Shown here: in pieces, positions 18,502 to 26,880 of the stretch
Layout: each line of letters opens with the position of its first letter
Numbering within the stretch: position 1 is the stretch's first letter
Assembly: GCA_949299545.1 (NCBI GenBank)
Contig: CASGAM010000041.1
Span: forward strand, 114,892 to 178,891
From: an uncultured Prevotellaceae bacterium
GTDB taxonomy: Bacteria > Bacteroidota > Bacteroidia > Bacteroidales > Bacteroidaceae
Reading direction: 5' to 3'
DNA length: 64,000 nt
The notes under the pieces: generated by a model
Seen by the model: the letters and a program-made list of their open reading frames with translations, nothing else
The model's database searches: none
Told to the model about the DNA's origin: nothing
Translations under genes and position numbers: made by a program

Positions 18502-19408
18502 AAGAGTCTATTTTCAGGTAAAGCTGCCGGCTGAGACGTTCATGCCGGTTGCGCATGTAGAGCAGGATGCCTGTCAGTACCACTAACTCGAACAGGATAT
18601 ACCAGCCCGGCCGGTTGATAAAGAGCGAAATATAAAGTGCGATGGCACGCGTGTTGAACGTCAGGATGTTCGTGTATTTCATCAGCGGTAGGCTGCCGGC
18701 ACGGAAGTCGTCCCGCAGGCGTTGCGGGATGTCGTCACCGAAACGTTCCTTGATGGCCTTTTTCAACCGTTGGAACTGCGGACTGAGTTGTTCCTGAGCC
18801 CGTGTGTGGTTGCAGTAGAAAAAAAGGAACAGTTTCCAGAACCACTGACTTTTCCAGGGCGTGTTGCGGAAGTCCTCTTTCACTTTTTCGTAACTGTCCA
18901 TTTCGCTGCCTTCCTTGCCTTTTATGAAATATAAGTGTACGTTGCGGTAATAGTCTGCCATCTGGCATTGTTTCACGTGGCAGACAAAACCGTTCACGGA
19001 ACCGATGATCCATATCCAGATACCCCATTCGGGAGTGATGCGCAGTGCGATGGCGACGTAAATGAACAGAAACCATACATCACCGGCAAAGCCGTCGAGA
19101 ATACGTCCCCAAAGTGTTTTCTTGCCCGTCATGCGTGCCAGTTGTCCGTCGGCACTGTCATACAGGTTGGCCCATGTCAGCAGCAGAATGCCTGCCACCG
19201 TATGTTGCCAGTCGGGGAAATAGAACATGACACCGGCAACCGCGCCCAACACCATCGAGAGGATGGTCACGACGTTGGGATGCACGTTCAGGCGCATGAA
19301 GAACTTTGCCCATAGCAGTCCTAAGGGCCGTGTGAAGTAAACGTCTATCCACTCTTCCGTATCCTGTGACTTGAAGGTTGACTGTAACGCTATCTTTTCT
19401 TTTTTCAT
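18488..19408 (-). CDS. CDP-alcohol phosphatidyltransferase, phosphatidylinositol(-phosphate)-synthase-like
   Basis: Integral membrane transferase of 306 residues that joins a CDP-activated lipid to an alcohol such as inositol phosphate. The family motif is complete except for one shift: D84-x2-D87-G88-x2-A91-R92-x8-G101-x3-D105, with the last Asp at 110 (LDGFAGD), five residues after D105 where four is canonical. About six membrane segments are split by a long charged loop (about 140-225). The start at 19408 is fixed by a 4-bp ATGA overlap with the ATP-grasp gene; the open frame farther upstream to 19702 only reads through that gene. The family is clear, but the inositol assignment is inference from context and resemblance to Bacteroides enzymes. 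Confidence 0.88.
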   Translation of the reverse strand: MKKEKIALQSTFKSQDTEEWIDVYFTRPLGLLWAKFFMRLNVHPNVVTILSMVLGAVAGVMFYFPDWQHTVAGILLLTWANLYDSADGQLARMTGKKTLWGRILDGFAGDVWFLFIYVAIALRITPEWGIWIWIIGSVNGFVCHVKQCQMADYYRNVHLYFIKGKEGSEMDSYEKVKEDFRNTPWKSQWFWKLFLFFYCNHTRAQEQLSPQFQRLKKAIKERFGDDIPQRLRDDFRAGSLPLMKYTNILTFNTRAIALYISLFINRPGWYILFELVVLTGILLYMRNRHERLSRQLYLKIDSYEKD

Positions 19409-20295
19409 AATGTCGGTATTGTGGGTTGGATATGTTTGGCAATCAGTTGCGCAATGGCTGTCGCGGCGGCCTCCCGGCAGGCAGAGAAACTCGGCCAGTC
19501 GTTGAAGTCGATGATGGATACCTCGCCCGACGGACTGACAATGGCGTCGCCGCCATAGACGGCCACGCCGGTTTGTCCGGCGATGGTTTCGACCCACCTT
19601 TGCAGCTGTGCGCTGTCGAAGCAGTAGCCTTGTGTGACGCCATTGAGCGCTTCGCAACCGAATTTGCTGAAGGGTTGTGGTGTGCTTGAAGGATGGCAAC
19701 AATAGAAAAATCCGGTACCGGCCACGCCGTAGAATTTCAATACATCACCTTCGAGATGCCGCTCCGTCACGAAATGCGTGATGCCGCGCGCACTGAATCC
19801 GTCGAGCGCGGCGCGCATCGAAGTCGCGTCGCTGATGAATTGCACGTCGTCGGCACCTTGCGTCCAATTGTCGTCGCGCTTCAGCCAGCATGGGTAGTGG
19901 AGTGAGGTAAGGTCGTCGGGAATGTTTGTCTCGTCATGTCCGGGAGGAGTGGCGATGCTTGCTGACAGGCAAAGAGCCCGGATGCTCTTGCGGCGCAGTA
20001 GCAGCAGGCTCTTGGCGCTGTTGGGCATGTAAAGGCCCTGTGACTCCGCTTCGGACAATATGGACAGCGTCTCTTTGGCACGGCCCATCGAGAAGGCACA
20101 GACTATTCCTTCCAGGTCGTCCGGGATAAGGAAACGCTCGTCAATGAGGCGTACCCCGAATCCGTACCGGTTTGCCAATTCGTGACCCACGCCTTGCAAT
20201 ATCTCGGCATCCCGCTTTACCGAATTGGGCGAGAACTGCGGTGCACGGCTGACTCCCAATATTTTTGTTGACACGGTTTGCTGTTGATCTGGCAT
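19405..20295 (-). CDS. ATP-grasp protein of unknown substrate
   Basis: A 296-residue protein with an ATP-grasp fold: the ATP-binding Lys segment YPCWLKRDDN near 155, HFVTERHLEGDVLKFYGVAG (lid and central strand), and the metal-binding C-terminal strand GGDAIVSPSGEVSIIDFNDWPS, given here in two pieces by function: Asp in GGDAIV and the Asp/Asn pair in IDFND. The closing IDFND-WPSF pattern is reminiscent of inositol-polyphosphate kinases of the ITPK type, but the similarity is short. It is first in a tightly coupled operon with a CDP-alcohol transferase (4-bp overlap) and HAD hydrolase. It may phosphorylate or ligate the head-group precursor. I do not recognise a characterised homologue. Confidence 0.75.
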   Translation of the reverse strand: MPDQQQTVSTKILGVSRAPQFSPNSVKRDAEILQGVGHELANRYGFGVRLIDERFLIPDDLEGIVCAFSMGRAKETLSILSEAESQGLYMPNSAKSLLLLRRKSIRALCLSASIATPPGHDETNIPDDLTSLHYPCWLKRDDNWTQGADDVQFISDATSMRAALDGFSARGITHFVTERHLEGDVLKFYGVAGTGFFYCCHPSSTPQPFSKFGCEALNGVTQGYCFDSAQLQRWVETIAGQTGVAVYGGDAIVSPSGEVSIIDFNDWPSFSACREAAATAIAQLIAKHIQPTIPTL

Positions 20296-20383
20296 GAAGT
20301 GCTTATTTTATGTTTTTACATCGTAAAGTTACGAATTTTGTCTGTCTGGCCAAAACGTGGCTTGTCTTTTCACAATAAAAAAA

Positions 20384-20416
20384 GGCCGTGCCGAAACTTT
20401 GTGTTTCGGCACGGCC
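20384..20416 (-). terminator. Strong rho-independent terminator of hsp20
   Basis: GGCCGTGCCGAAAC (20384-20397) pairs perfectly with GTTTCGGCACGGCC (20403-20416) over a five-base loop. On the minus strand the stem is followed by TTTTTTTATTGTG. It lies 22 bp after the hsp20 stop codon. Confidence 0.92.
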
Positions 20417-20438
20417 CGTTAAGGCATGCAAGCATCCG

Positions 20439-20870
20439 TTAATGTATTTCAATCATACGGTTTACTTTCGCTTTTTCTTCCGGAGTCAGTTTAGGCAATG
20501 TAATGGTCAGCACACCGTCTTTAACATTGGCGCCAATCTTGCTGGCATCCACGTTGTCAGGCAATACGAGAGCTTGTTCAAACTTAGAGTAAGAGAACTC
20601 ACGACGCAGGTATTTCTTTTCGTCTCCTTCTTTTACTTCGTTTTTCTTCTCCATGCTGATGACCAATTCATTGTTATCACCTAACTGGATTTTGAAATCG
20701 TCTTTCGTCATGCCGGGTGCGGCTACTTCCACGCTGTATTCTTTGTCGTTTTCGATGACGTTGATTGCCGGTGCGGTAGCGTTTGCCTTTACCATCCAGT
20801 CATTGTCAAAGAAATCATTAAAGATACTTGGTAACCAGTTCTGATTGTAATACTTTCTAATCTGTGACAT
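20439..20870 (-). CDS. Hsp20/alpha-crystallin family small heat-shock protein
   Basis: ATP-independent holdase chaperone of 143 residues. The N-terminal arm MSQIRKYYNQNWLPSIFNDF precedes an alpha-crystallin domain at about 38-130 (INVIENDKEYSVEVAAPGM, then DFKIQLGDNNELVISMEKK, closing with GVLTITLPKL, the conserved GVLTI(x)LPK motif). The final residues VNRMIEIH carry the I-x-I motif that caps oligomer partners. The start is 20870; an upstream ATG at 20927 would only prepend unrelated residues. It is monocistronic with a perfect terminator. Heat-shock control is expected, and a palindrome GACAATTTGTC at 20966-20976 is a candidate operator, but no known CIRCE element is present. Confidence 0.94.
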   Translation of the reverse strand: MSQIRKYYNQNWLPSIFNDFFDNDWMVKANATAPAINVIENDKEYSVEVAAPGMTKDDFKIQLGDNNELVISMEKKNEVKEGDEKKYLRREFSYSKFEQALVLPDNVDASKIGANVKDGVLTITLPKLTPEEKAKVNRMIEIH

Positions 20871-20965
20871 AATCTTATCTCCTATTTTTTTAGTTAAACT
20901 TCTGTTTGTCGGCGGGCTGTTTTTCAACCGCGCTCACTCTGTTATCTGCAAAAGCCGTGCCGTGC

Positions 20966-20976
20966 GACAATTTGTC
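20966..20976. promoter_or_regulatory. Candidate operator upstream of hsp20
   Basis: Palindrome GACAA-T-TTGTC about 95 bp before the hsp20 ATG, loosely framed by TGCCG (20958-20962) and CGGCA (20983-20987). No regulator is recognised; it may be chance. Confidence 0.3.
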
Positions 20977-21141
20977 ATATTGCGGCATTGAACTTTTAAG
21001 TTTGTGAAATGAATTTTAATCCTGCTGCCGGTCGTTTTAAACTTTGGAAATCTATTTTTACATTTTATCCTTCCGGATCTCCTGCACGATACGCCACATT
21101 GGCGGTTTTCCTGCCATTTCTACCTACACTGTTTTTTCTTT

Positions 21142-21612
21142 AAAAAGCCTTCACTCCTTCACCCTGTCCGTATAGTGTTATAAAACAATGGTTTACGGGT
21201 GAAGGACTTTTTTGTTGTTGTCTTTCACCGTGCCTTCACCATTGTTACATCCGGAACGGGTTGACGTCTGAATCCGGATGCGAAAAATCTTGTGTTTCGC
21301 AATGTCTCGTCGGTGCCGGCAACTTTGGTTTTTGACCTTGACAGACCCCTGCGTTAGCCCGGAAGGCCCGTAGCGGAAACGGTTGTACAGCGACCTGTCG
21401 CCGTTGTGGTTGCGACCTGTCGCCTTGCAGAGGCGAGCGGTCGCTGTAATGACGGCAACCGCACGCTTTGGCAAGGCGTGAAGAAAAGCAACAGAATGGT
21501 AGATAGTAAACGGTCATTAAAATCCGGTGAAGGGAAAATGCGGGAAGTCCTTCACCCGTAAATAATTATAATGCAGATATTTACAGCCGAGATGAAGGAG
21601 TGAAGGCTTTTT
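21142..21612. mobile_element. MITE-like long-inverted-repeat element, non-coding
   Basis: A 471-bp non-coding block bounded by perfect 20-bp inverted repeats (AAAAAGCCTTCACTCCTTCA at 21142-21161 and its complement at 21593-21612). Thirty bases inward on both sides lies a second perfect 18-bp pair (TTTACGGGTGAAGGACTT at 21192-21209 and its complement at 21545-21562). The equal 30-bp spacing shows one ancestral arm of about 68 bp whose middle has diverged. CCTTCAC/GTGAAGG occurs seven times in the block. The centre holds three copies of the GCGACCTGTCGC palindrome. No open frame looks coding and no clear target-site duplication is visible. A MITE, an IS remnant, or a structured regulatory locus are all possible. 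Confidence 0.55.
21390..21444. repeat. Palindromic repeat cluster A (GCGACCTGTCGC)
   Basis: Two exact direct copies at 21390-21401 and 21412-21423 and a variant in the reverse sense, GCGAGCGGTCGC, at 21433-21444. The outer ends TACAGCGACC (21386-21395) and GGTCGCTGTA (21439-21448) form a 10-bp inverted repeat. The same core recurs at 34084-34138 and at the right end of the window. Confidence 0.85.
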
Positions 21613-21676
21613 TTGAGAAATCGTTGTATAGGGAAGGGGGGGTAAGCCGTTACCGGACGGTAGACGGCAGGCTCAC

Positions 21677-23746
21677 TCAGAAAGAGTAGCTGACGCCGGC
21701 CGACAGTTCCATCAGACCGTCCGTGTTCTTCATCAGGTTTTTCTTTACTCCGAGGAAATCTTTCTTGAAATAAAGGTTGAAGGACGGTTCCGCAAAGACG
21801 CTGATATTCTTTGTAAGGGCATACCCGGTACGCACGGCGGCAAAGCAACCGAGACTGCTTGTGCCCGAACGTTCTTTCGTCACAATCTTCTTGTTGTCGC
21901 CGGCCTGAATCTCTTTGCTGTAAAGCGTGCTGCTGCGCCGCAGGATGGCGCTGAACGAAGGACCGCAAAGCAGGTAAACGTCCAACCGCCGTCCGGTATC
22001 CTGCCGTTGGTACCAGTTGGAGAAGTTAAAGCTGTAGGCGATGCGGGCATTCAGCAGGTCATAATTGTTACGCCACAACGACGTGAACACATGCGTTCCC
22101 GATTCGTAGTCGGCGCTGTAGGACAGATGGTCCTGTACGCTCAGCCGTTGCCAGCCGATTCGTACGGATACGCCGTGCAGCGGTGTAAAGCGGTAGCCGC
22201 CCTCCGCGCCGGCCTGAAACTGCGGCGAGCGGTCGCCCGCCGGTCTGTCGGCGCGTACGAACTTCAGACCGCCGCCGTAGACGCCGGCCGTCCATTTCGG
22301 ATTTTCGGCCGTGAGGTCCTGCTCTTCCGGTGTATGGTTCCCTTTCTGCAGGCGCACGCCTATATTGATTGACATCGATTTGTCCTTGAAGTTGCGTTCG
22401 CCGTAGACGTTGGAATAAGGAATCGTATAAGACGCCATCAGGTAACGCGGGTCTATAAAGAGCCATGTGGAGCCGCCGATGTTGTACAGAGCCTGAAGTG
22501 AGGCCGTCAGGCCGGTGTAGCCGCAGTGCAGGTGCGTCATGTTCTCGGGCATGCTCTTGATGATCCGCCCTATTTCGCCACCCACTGCGATGTTAAGTGC
22601 GAACGGACTGTCTTTCAGCTTGCGCACGTAGGCCAAGGGGTTGAAAACAGCTTCTAAGCGCAGGGCGGCTGTCGACTCTTTGTAATGGGTTTCGTAAGCC
22701 GGTTGAGATTCGGTGGCGGCGGTGGTCGAACTGCCCCAGTAGTTGTCTGTGAAGTTGCCCGAAAGGCGCAGTCCGAAAGAAGGGTCGAACCACTTGCCGA
22801 CAGCTATCTGCAACGCCGTGCCCGTTGAAGGCATCAAGGGCAGGCTGTTGTTGTGGAAGAAATTGAAACCTTGGGAGATTTCAAAGAACAGATGTCCGTT
22901 ATGACCGGCTGTTTTCAGAGGAACCGGTGTGCGGCGGTACAGGGGCATGGAGATGCCGGCATGGAGTCCGAACAGAACGTCATAGCCCGAAAGGTCGGTG
23001 TTGTTGCTGTGATCGATGCCGTCACCCGTGAGCGCGGCATACGGTTCGACAAAGGCTTCGGCCATATAGCCGAGACGGACACCGAAGCGCAGTCCAGCCT
23101 GCGCCTGCATGATGCTCTTCACCTCGTGTCCGAAAGATGAGAAGGTCACCCCGGCACCGATGGCCGGCGACACGTTGAAGAGGCGGTAGCGCTTGTAACC
23201 GTTGATATACGACATCAGGTCGAAAAGATAGTCGGCGCGTACGGACGTATGATGGAGGCTGTAGAGTTCGTCCGGCACTTGATATTGCACGTAATCCATC
23301 GACAGACGTGCCTGGTGGTATGGGTGTATCTGATAGGTGGCGGAGAGGCCGATGGGAACACCGACCTTCACGTCGCGGGCTCCCTGGGGCTTGATTTTGC
23401 GTGCGCCGGTATGAATGGCGACACTGAAACGTTCCAAAAGGTCGGTACTCAGCGAGTCATTCTTCTCGAGGTGACGTTTCTGCATCTTGTAGAGCTGCGG
23501 ATTGAAGTCCACGTTGGTGTTGACGTTGGCGGTCGTATCCTTTGGAACAGCCGTTTTCTTCTCCGCGTTCACGTTTCCTGTGCTGTCGGCTGTCGCCTGT
23601 AAGCTGTCTGCCGGTACGGCTGTCATGCTGCAGGCCGACGTCGTCGGGCGTATTGCGTCGGTGGCAAAGACATTCGTCATGCTACAGAATGTCAGAGCCA
23701 ATACTGCCAAACAACGTTTTATATCTCTCATCGCTCTTGCTGTCAT
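21677..23746 (-). CDS. Outer-membrane beta-barrel protein, last gene of fimbrial operon
   Basis: A 689-residue secreted protein. The N-terminal signal sequence (MRDIKRCLAVLALTFCSMTN from the second Met at 23731) is followed by a Thr/Ala/Asp-rich stretch to about 90. After that come many alternating amphipathic strands ending in the outer-membrane-type C-terminus AGVSYSF. Two similar blocks (about 105-390 and 400-689) suggest two barrels or one large barrel built from a duplicated unit. It lies 21 bp after the OmpA-like gene and is the distal gene of the operon. I do not recognise a named family; it may be an assembly platform or anchor. Both Met 23746 and 23731 are plausible starts. Confidence 0.78.
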   Translation of the reverse strand: MTARAMRDIKRCLAVLALTFCSMTNVFATDAIRPTTSACSMTAVPADSLQATADSTGNVNAEKKTAVPKDTTANVNTNVDFNPQLYKMQKRHLEKNDSLSTDLLERFSVAIHTGARKIKPQGARDVKVGVPIGLSATYQIHPYHQARLSMDYVQYQVPDELYSLHHTSVRADYLFDLMSYINGYKRYRLFNVSPAIGAGVTFSSFGHEVKSIMQAQAGLRFGVRLGYMAEAFVEPYAALTGDGIDHSNNTDLSGYDVLFGLHAGISMPLYRRTPVPLKTAGHNGHLFFEISQGFNFFHNNSLPLMPSTGTALQIAVGKWFDPSFGLRLSGNFTDNYWGSSTTAATESQPAYETHYKESTAALRLEAVFNPLAYVRKLKDSPFALNIAVGGEIGRIIKSMPENMTHLHCGYTGLTASLQALYNIGGSTWLFIDPRYLMASYTIPYSNVYGERNFKDKSMSINIGVRLQKGNHTPEEQDLTAENPKWTAGVYGGGLKFVRADRPAGDRSPQFQAGAEGGYRFTPLHGVSVRIGWQRLSVQDHLSYSADYESGTHVFTSLWRNNYDLLNARIAYSFNFSNWYQRQDTGRRLDVYLLCGPSFSAILRRSSTLYSKEIQAGDNKKIVTKERSGTSSLGCFAAVRTGYALTKNISVFAEPSFNLYFKKDFLGVKKNLMKNTDGLMELSAGVSYSF

Positions 23747-23767
23747 GCTTCTTCTTTTATGTTTTGT

Positions 23768-26296
23768 TTACCGGCCGGCCTGCAGGCCGTCTTCGTCGGC
23801 AGGGGGGTCCGAAAGGTTATCTGTGTCCGTGTCCGTTTCTCCACCGCCATCCGTTGCCATGCCGTCGGCTTGTGCGGCAGCGGCCTCGGCTGCCGCTTTT
23901 TCCGCCGCCCGTTTGGCCGCCATCTCTTCTCTCAACGATTGTTCGTTTTTCTCCCAGTATGCCTGGAACGATTTTCGGTATTTCTCCGTGAAGTTGCCGT
24001 CGTAGCGCAGGTATTCCAGGTATTTCGGGTCATTCAGGCAGCATTTCACCATCGGGTAGCCCCAGTCCCCGCGTTGGTAGCCTTGATCGTCCACATTAGG
24101 GTCGTTTTCAGACGGAATGAAGAAATCGTCATACATGAAGTGCATGGCCGGGTAAAGTTCTAATGTTGTATTTTTGTTGTTACCCAGTAATTGAAAACGT
24201 AATGTGGCTTGTGTGTAGAGTACCTTTGGGTCTTCAGGGTCAAATTGACTGGTGTCGCTCAGCAAGTAGAGAGCCTGTTCGTGGAAAAAACTTGCTCCTT
24301 CGTGGTCTTGTGCAGCATAAACGACAACCCGGTTCCAGGGTGACGAGTTCGCTACGGTGTCGCGTACCACCGGGTCGTTCCATCCGCCGTTGAGACAGTC
24401 GAGGAAGCGTTTCATTTTGTCGAAGCGCGGTTGGTTGGCCAACAGATTGTAAGCCACTGAATCCGCCATATAGAAGTCGCCGGCTTTACATAACATCGTG
24501 ATGTGGGTCGTTACGATGGCTGCGTCGTTCACCCAACCGAAAGTGGAGCCGTCAAAATGTGTCTTCTCTCTCTCTATTAATTTAGTGCCGGCCAAGCTCC
24601 AGTCTAAATAAGGTTCCAACAGTTTGGTGTCGAACGTGTCGCGTGCCAGGTAGCATTGTGCCAGCAGGTAAGCCGCTAAGGCCCAAGGACGGTTGTTGGC
24701 ACTGGCATCGCGTACCGATTTGTAAGCCTCGCGCGCCAATACTTCCAATTCTTTCGGGTCCTTGACGACCTTGAACAGTTCGTAGAACTCATAAGGCATT
24801 TGCTTCTTGCCGGCATGGTAGTCGGGATCTCTTAGGTATTGTTCGTAGATTTCATCGGGCGTTTTCACGCGGTTGGTATAATAAGAGAACTTGAAGTCCA
24901 CCACACGCAGGCGCGGCAGGATTTTCTCTTTAATCATCTCATAATAGGGCAGCGCCCTGATTTTTGTTTCCTGAACAGTCGTATTGGTGTTGGCGGCGAT
25001 GATGTCCCTCACCTCTTCGGCCTGTGCCGTCAGCGAGTCTTTCTCCAGCAGGTCGGCCACGTCGCTCCATGATGCCACATCGGCGCTGACGGTGTAGAGC
25101 CCAGGCGCGAACTGGGGGAAGTTGCGCCCTATTTCTGTTCGCAGGAACTGTGCGCGTTGCAGGCAGAGCCGTTCATTGGTGGCGATACCGCCGTCGGGCG
25201 ACGATTGTCCGTGTATCTCGATGCCCGTGATGCCGGCGTCGGTGCTGAAGGCATAACGTTTTACGTCGTTAATCAGCTGGTTCATCTGCACCATGTTGAG
25301 CGAGTCGGTCGGGTCGAGTACGGCCTCGCCCACTTTAAAGTTCAGGTTCAGCTGCCGTTTGTCGTCGAGACGTTCGCTTTTGCCGATACGCTCGTAACGT
25401 TCCATCTCGATGGGCAGGGTCATGGTGTTGTATTCCAAGAAACGCATGGGTTCTCTGTCATAGCCCTCATCCAAGCATATACTGTCCATTTGGTACACGC
25501 GATTGTAATCCTCGAACCAACGTTTGGCCACTATCTTATAATGACGTTTCATCTTGATGGGGTACAGTCGCAAGAAAATCGAGACGGAGGATTCTTCGCG
25601 TTCACGCATGAAACCCTCATCGCGGTAAGCTATCAACGGGTCGTTATTTTCATTGAAACCCATGCGTCGCTTCTGTGTTTCCTGGTATTCAATACCATCC
25701 TTTATGAAAGGCCGTGCTATGGCAAAAGTGTCTCCTGTTTCCAATTCAATAATGACAGGTGCCATGACAAAGCGTGCGTCGTTGCGTGTTTCATTCTCCG
25801 ATAAATAGTATTGCAACGGGCCAAGTGTTTTTTGATTGCCTGTGCGCACCGGAGGCGGGACAGAACGATTTTTTGCTTTACCTATAACGGTTGTGGTGCC
25901 GAGAGTAAAACCATCATCTTTGATAGTGATTGTTATATCAAGACGGTTCCTGACGGGTTCAAGTATAGGGTCTCCTGTTCTCGGAACCACGATAATAGCG
26001 CCATTTGCAGTCAATTCCATCTCGCAGAAACCTTCGGAATTGGTTTTGACCACCACTTCCGCACCGCGCATCAGCTTTTCGATGAGCGCCATGTCCTTTT
26101 TGATTTGTCCGTGAACGTTTGCGGCTTTACCGGCATTGTAGAAACCGTTGACGGGAATACCGTCGAGAGGGCGTTTCGACCCGTCGGCATTCTGCATCAT
26201 CACCGTTACCGTTATCTTCTTGAACTGTGCGTGCAGCTCTGTCGGCATGAAGAGGCTGAGGCCGAGGATGAGCAATAAGAGACGTATGGTTTTCAT
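23768..26296 (-). CDS. Large periplasmic protein with OmpA-like domain, fimbrial operon
   Basis: An 842-residue protein with a signal peptide (MKTIRLLLLILGLSLFMPTE, cut after LHA-Q). The N-terminal part (about 25-130) resembles a carboxypeptidase-regulatory-like beta domain (DGIPVNGFYNAG, NSEGFCEMELTANG). An OmpA C-like peptidoglycan-binding region is at about 320-400 (LNFKVGEAVLDPTDSLNM, then IEIHGQSSPDGGIATNERL and RAQFLRTEIG). A helical, TPR-like region of about 400 residues follows. The tail is unusual: an Ala/Glu coiled segment (AAKRAAEKAAAEAAAAQADG) and an acidic Thr/Asp/Gly stretch. It is 9 bp after the second DUF3575 gene. The likely role is to couple the fimbrial machinery to peptidoglycan; this is inference. 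Confidence 0.78.
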   Translation of the reverse strand: MKTIRLLLLILGLSLFMPTELHAQFKKITVTVMMQNADGSKRPLDGIPVNGFYNAGKAANVHGQIKKDMALIEKLMRGAEVVVKTNSEGFCEMELTANGAIIVVPRTGDPILEPVRNRLDITITIKDDGFTLGTTTVIGKAKNRSVPPPVRTGNQKTLGPLQYYLSENETRNDARFVMAPVIIELETGDTFAIARPFIKDGIEYQETQKRRMGFNENNDPLIAYRDEGFMREREESSVSIFLRLYPIKMKRHYKIVAKRWFEDYNRVYQMDSICLDEGYDREPMRFLEYNTMTLPIEMERYERIGKSERLDDKRQLNLNFKVGEAVLDPTDSLNMVQMNQLINDVKRYAFSTDAGITGIEIHGQSSPDGGIATNERLCLQRAQFLRTEIGRNFPQFAPGLYTVSADVASWSDVADLLEKDSLTAQAEEVRDIIAANTNTTVQETKIRALPYYEMIKEKILPRLRVVDFKFSYYTNRVKTPDEIYEQYLRDPDYHAGKKQMPYEFYELFKVVKDPKELEVLAREAYKSVRDASANNRPWALAAYLLAQCYLARDTFDTKLLEPYLDWSLAGTKLIEREKTHFDGSTFGWVNDAAIVTTHITMLCKAGDFYMADSVAYNLLANQPRFDKMKRFLDCLNGGWNDPVVRDTVANSSPWNRVVVYAAQDHEGASFFHEQALYLLSDTSQFDPEDPKVLYTQATLRFQLLGNNKNTTLELYPAMHFMYDDFFIPSENDPNVDDQGYQRGDWGYPMVKCCLNDPKYLEYLRYDGNFTEKYRKSFQAYWEKNEQSLREEMAAKRAAEKAAAEAAAAQADGMATDGGGETDTDTDNLSDPPADEDGLQAGR

Positions 26297-26305
26297 GATT
26301 TGCTG

Positions 26306-26842
26306 CTATTTGATGATGTAAGCGAACGTCACGCCGAGTTTGTAGGGCAGCAACGCATAGCCGGTGGCGTTGCGTCGGTCGGTGAAACGGTCGTAGGTGT
26401 AATATTGCCGGTGGTTGTAATACACCGCGCCCAGGCCGGCGTGGCATTCCAGCACCCAGCGGAGTCCTAAGCTGAACGCATAGCCGAAGGTGAGGCCGAG
26501 GCCGTAGGCATCGCCGTCGTAGTTCTCATGACCCCATGTGACGTCATAGCTCAGGCCGACGGCCGACACGCCCACGAAGGTACGGGTCATCGGGCGGCCG
26601 TTGAACCAGTAGCGGAACTCGGGCATCACGCCCAGCATCTTTACTTTCAGGCCCCAAGGGTGGCTGTTACCGAACACCGACGCATTGACACTTGTCTTTT
26701 CGCCTGTCACGATTTCGAGCCCGAGGTTGGGCGTCATCGCGACATCCCACAATGCATCGGTCTTCACTGACAGCAACTGGGCCTGCATCCGCATGCCGCA
26801 CAACAACATCAATAAGACCAACAACAAACTTTGCCGCTTCAT
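26306..26842 (-). CDS. DUF3575 outer-membrane protein (second copy)
   Basis: A 178-residue DUF3575 protein: a signal peptide (MKRQSLLLVLLMLLCGMRMQ, cut after AQA-Q), then LLSVKTDALWDVAMTPNLGLE, the diagnostic opening of the family, and about eight beta-strands with aromatic girdles typical of a small outer-membrane barrel. DUF3575 genes accompany fimbrillin loci throughout Bacteroidales, but their exact role in fimbrial biogenesis is not established. It follows the second fimbrillin gene by 88 bp, with a hairpin in the gap, and is 9 bp before the OmpA-like gene. It is much shorter than the other DUF3575 gene at the head of the operon. Confidence 0.88.
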   Translation of the reverse strand: MKRQSLLLVLLMLLCGMRMQAQLLSVKTDALWDVAMTPNLGLEIVTGEKTSVNASVFGNSHPWGLKVKMLGVMPEFRYWFNGRPMTRTFVGVSAVGLSYDVTWGHENYDGDAYGLGLTFGYAFSLGLRWVLECHAGLGAVYYNHRQYYTYDRFTDRRNATGYALLPYKLGVTFAYIIK

Positions 26843-26880
26843 CTGCTTTGCGTTTTTTAGAATATTGTGTTTTTAAAGAA

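Noticed and set aside
19409-19702. A longer start for the CDP-alcohol phosphatidyltransferase
   Set aside because: This stretch is out-of-frame reading of the ATP-grasp gene; the ATGA overlap at 19405-19408 gives the natural start.
21193-21517. Two small minus-strand frames of about 90 codons inside the inverted-repeat element
   Set aside because: They overlap in different frames, run through palindromic repeats and show no domain, signal or promoter.
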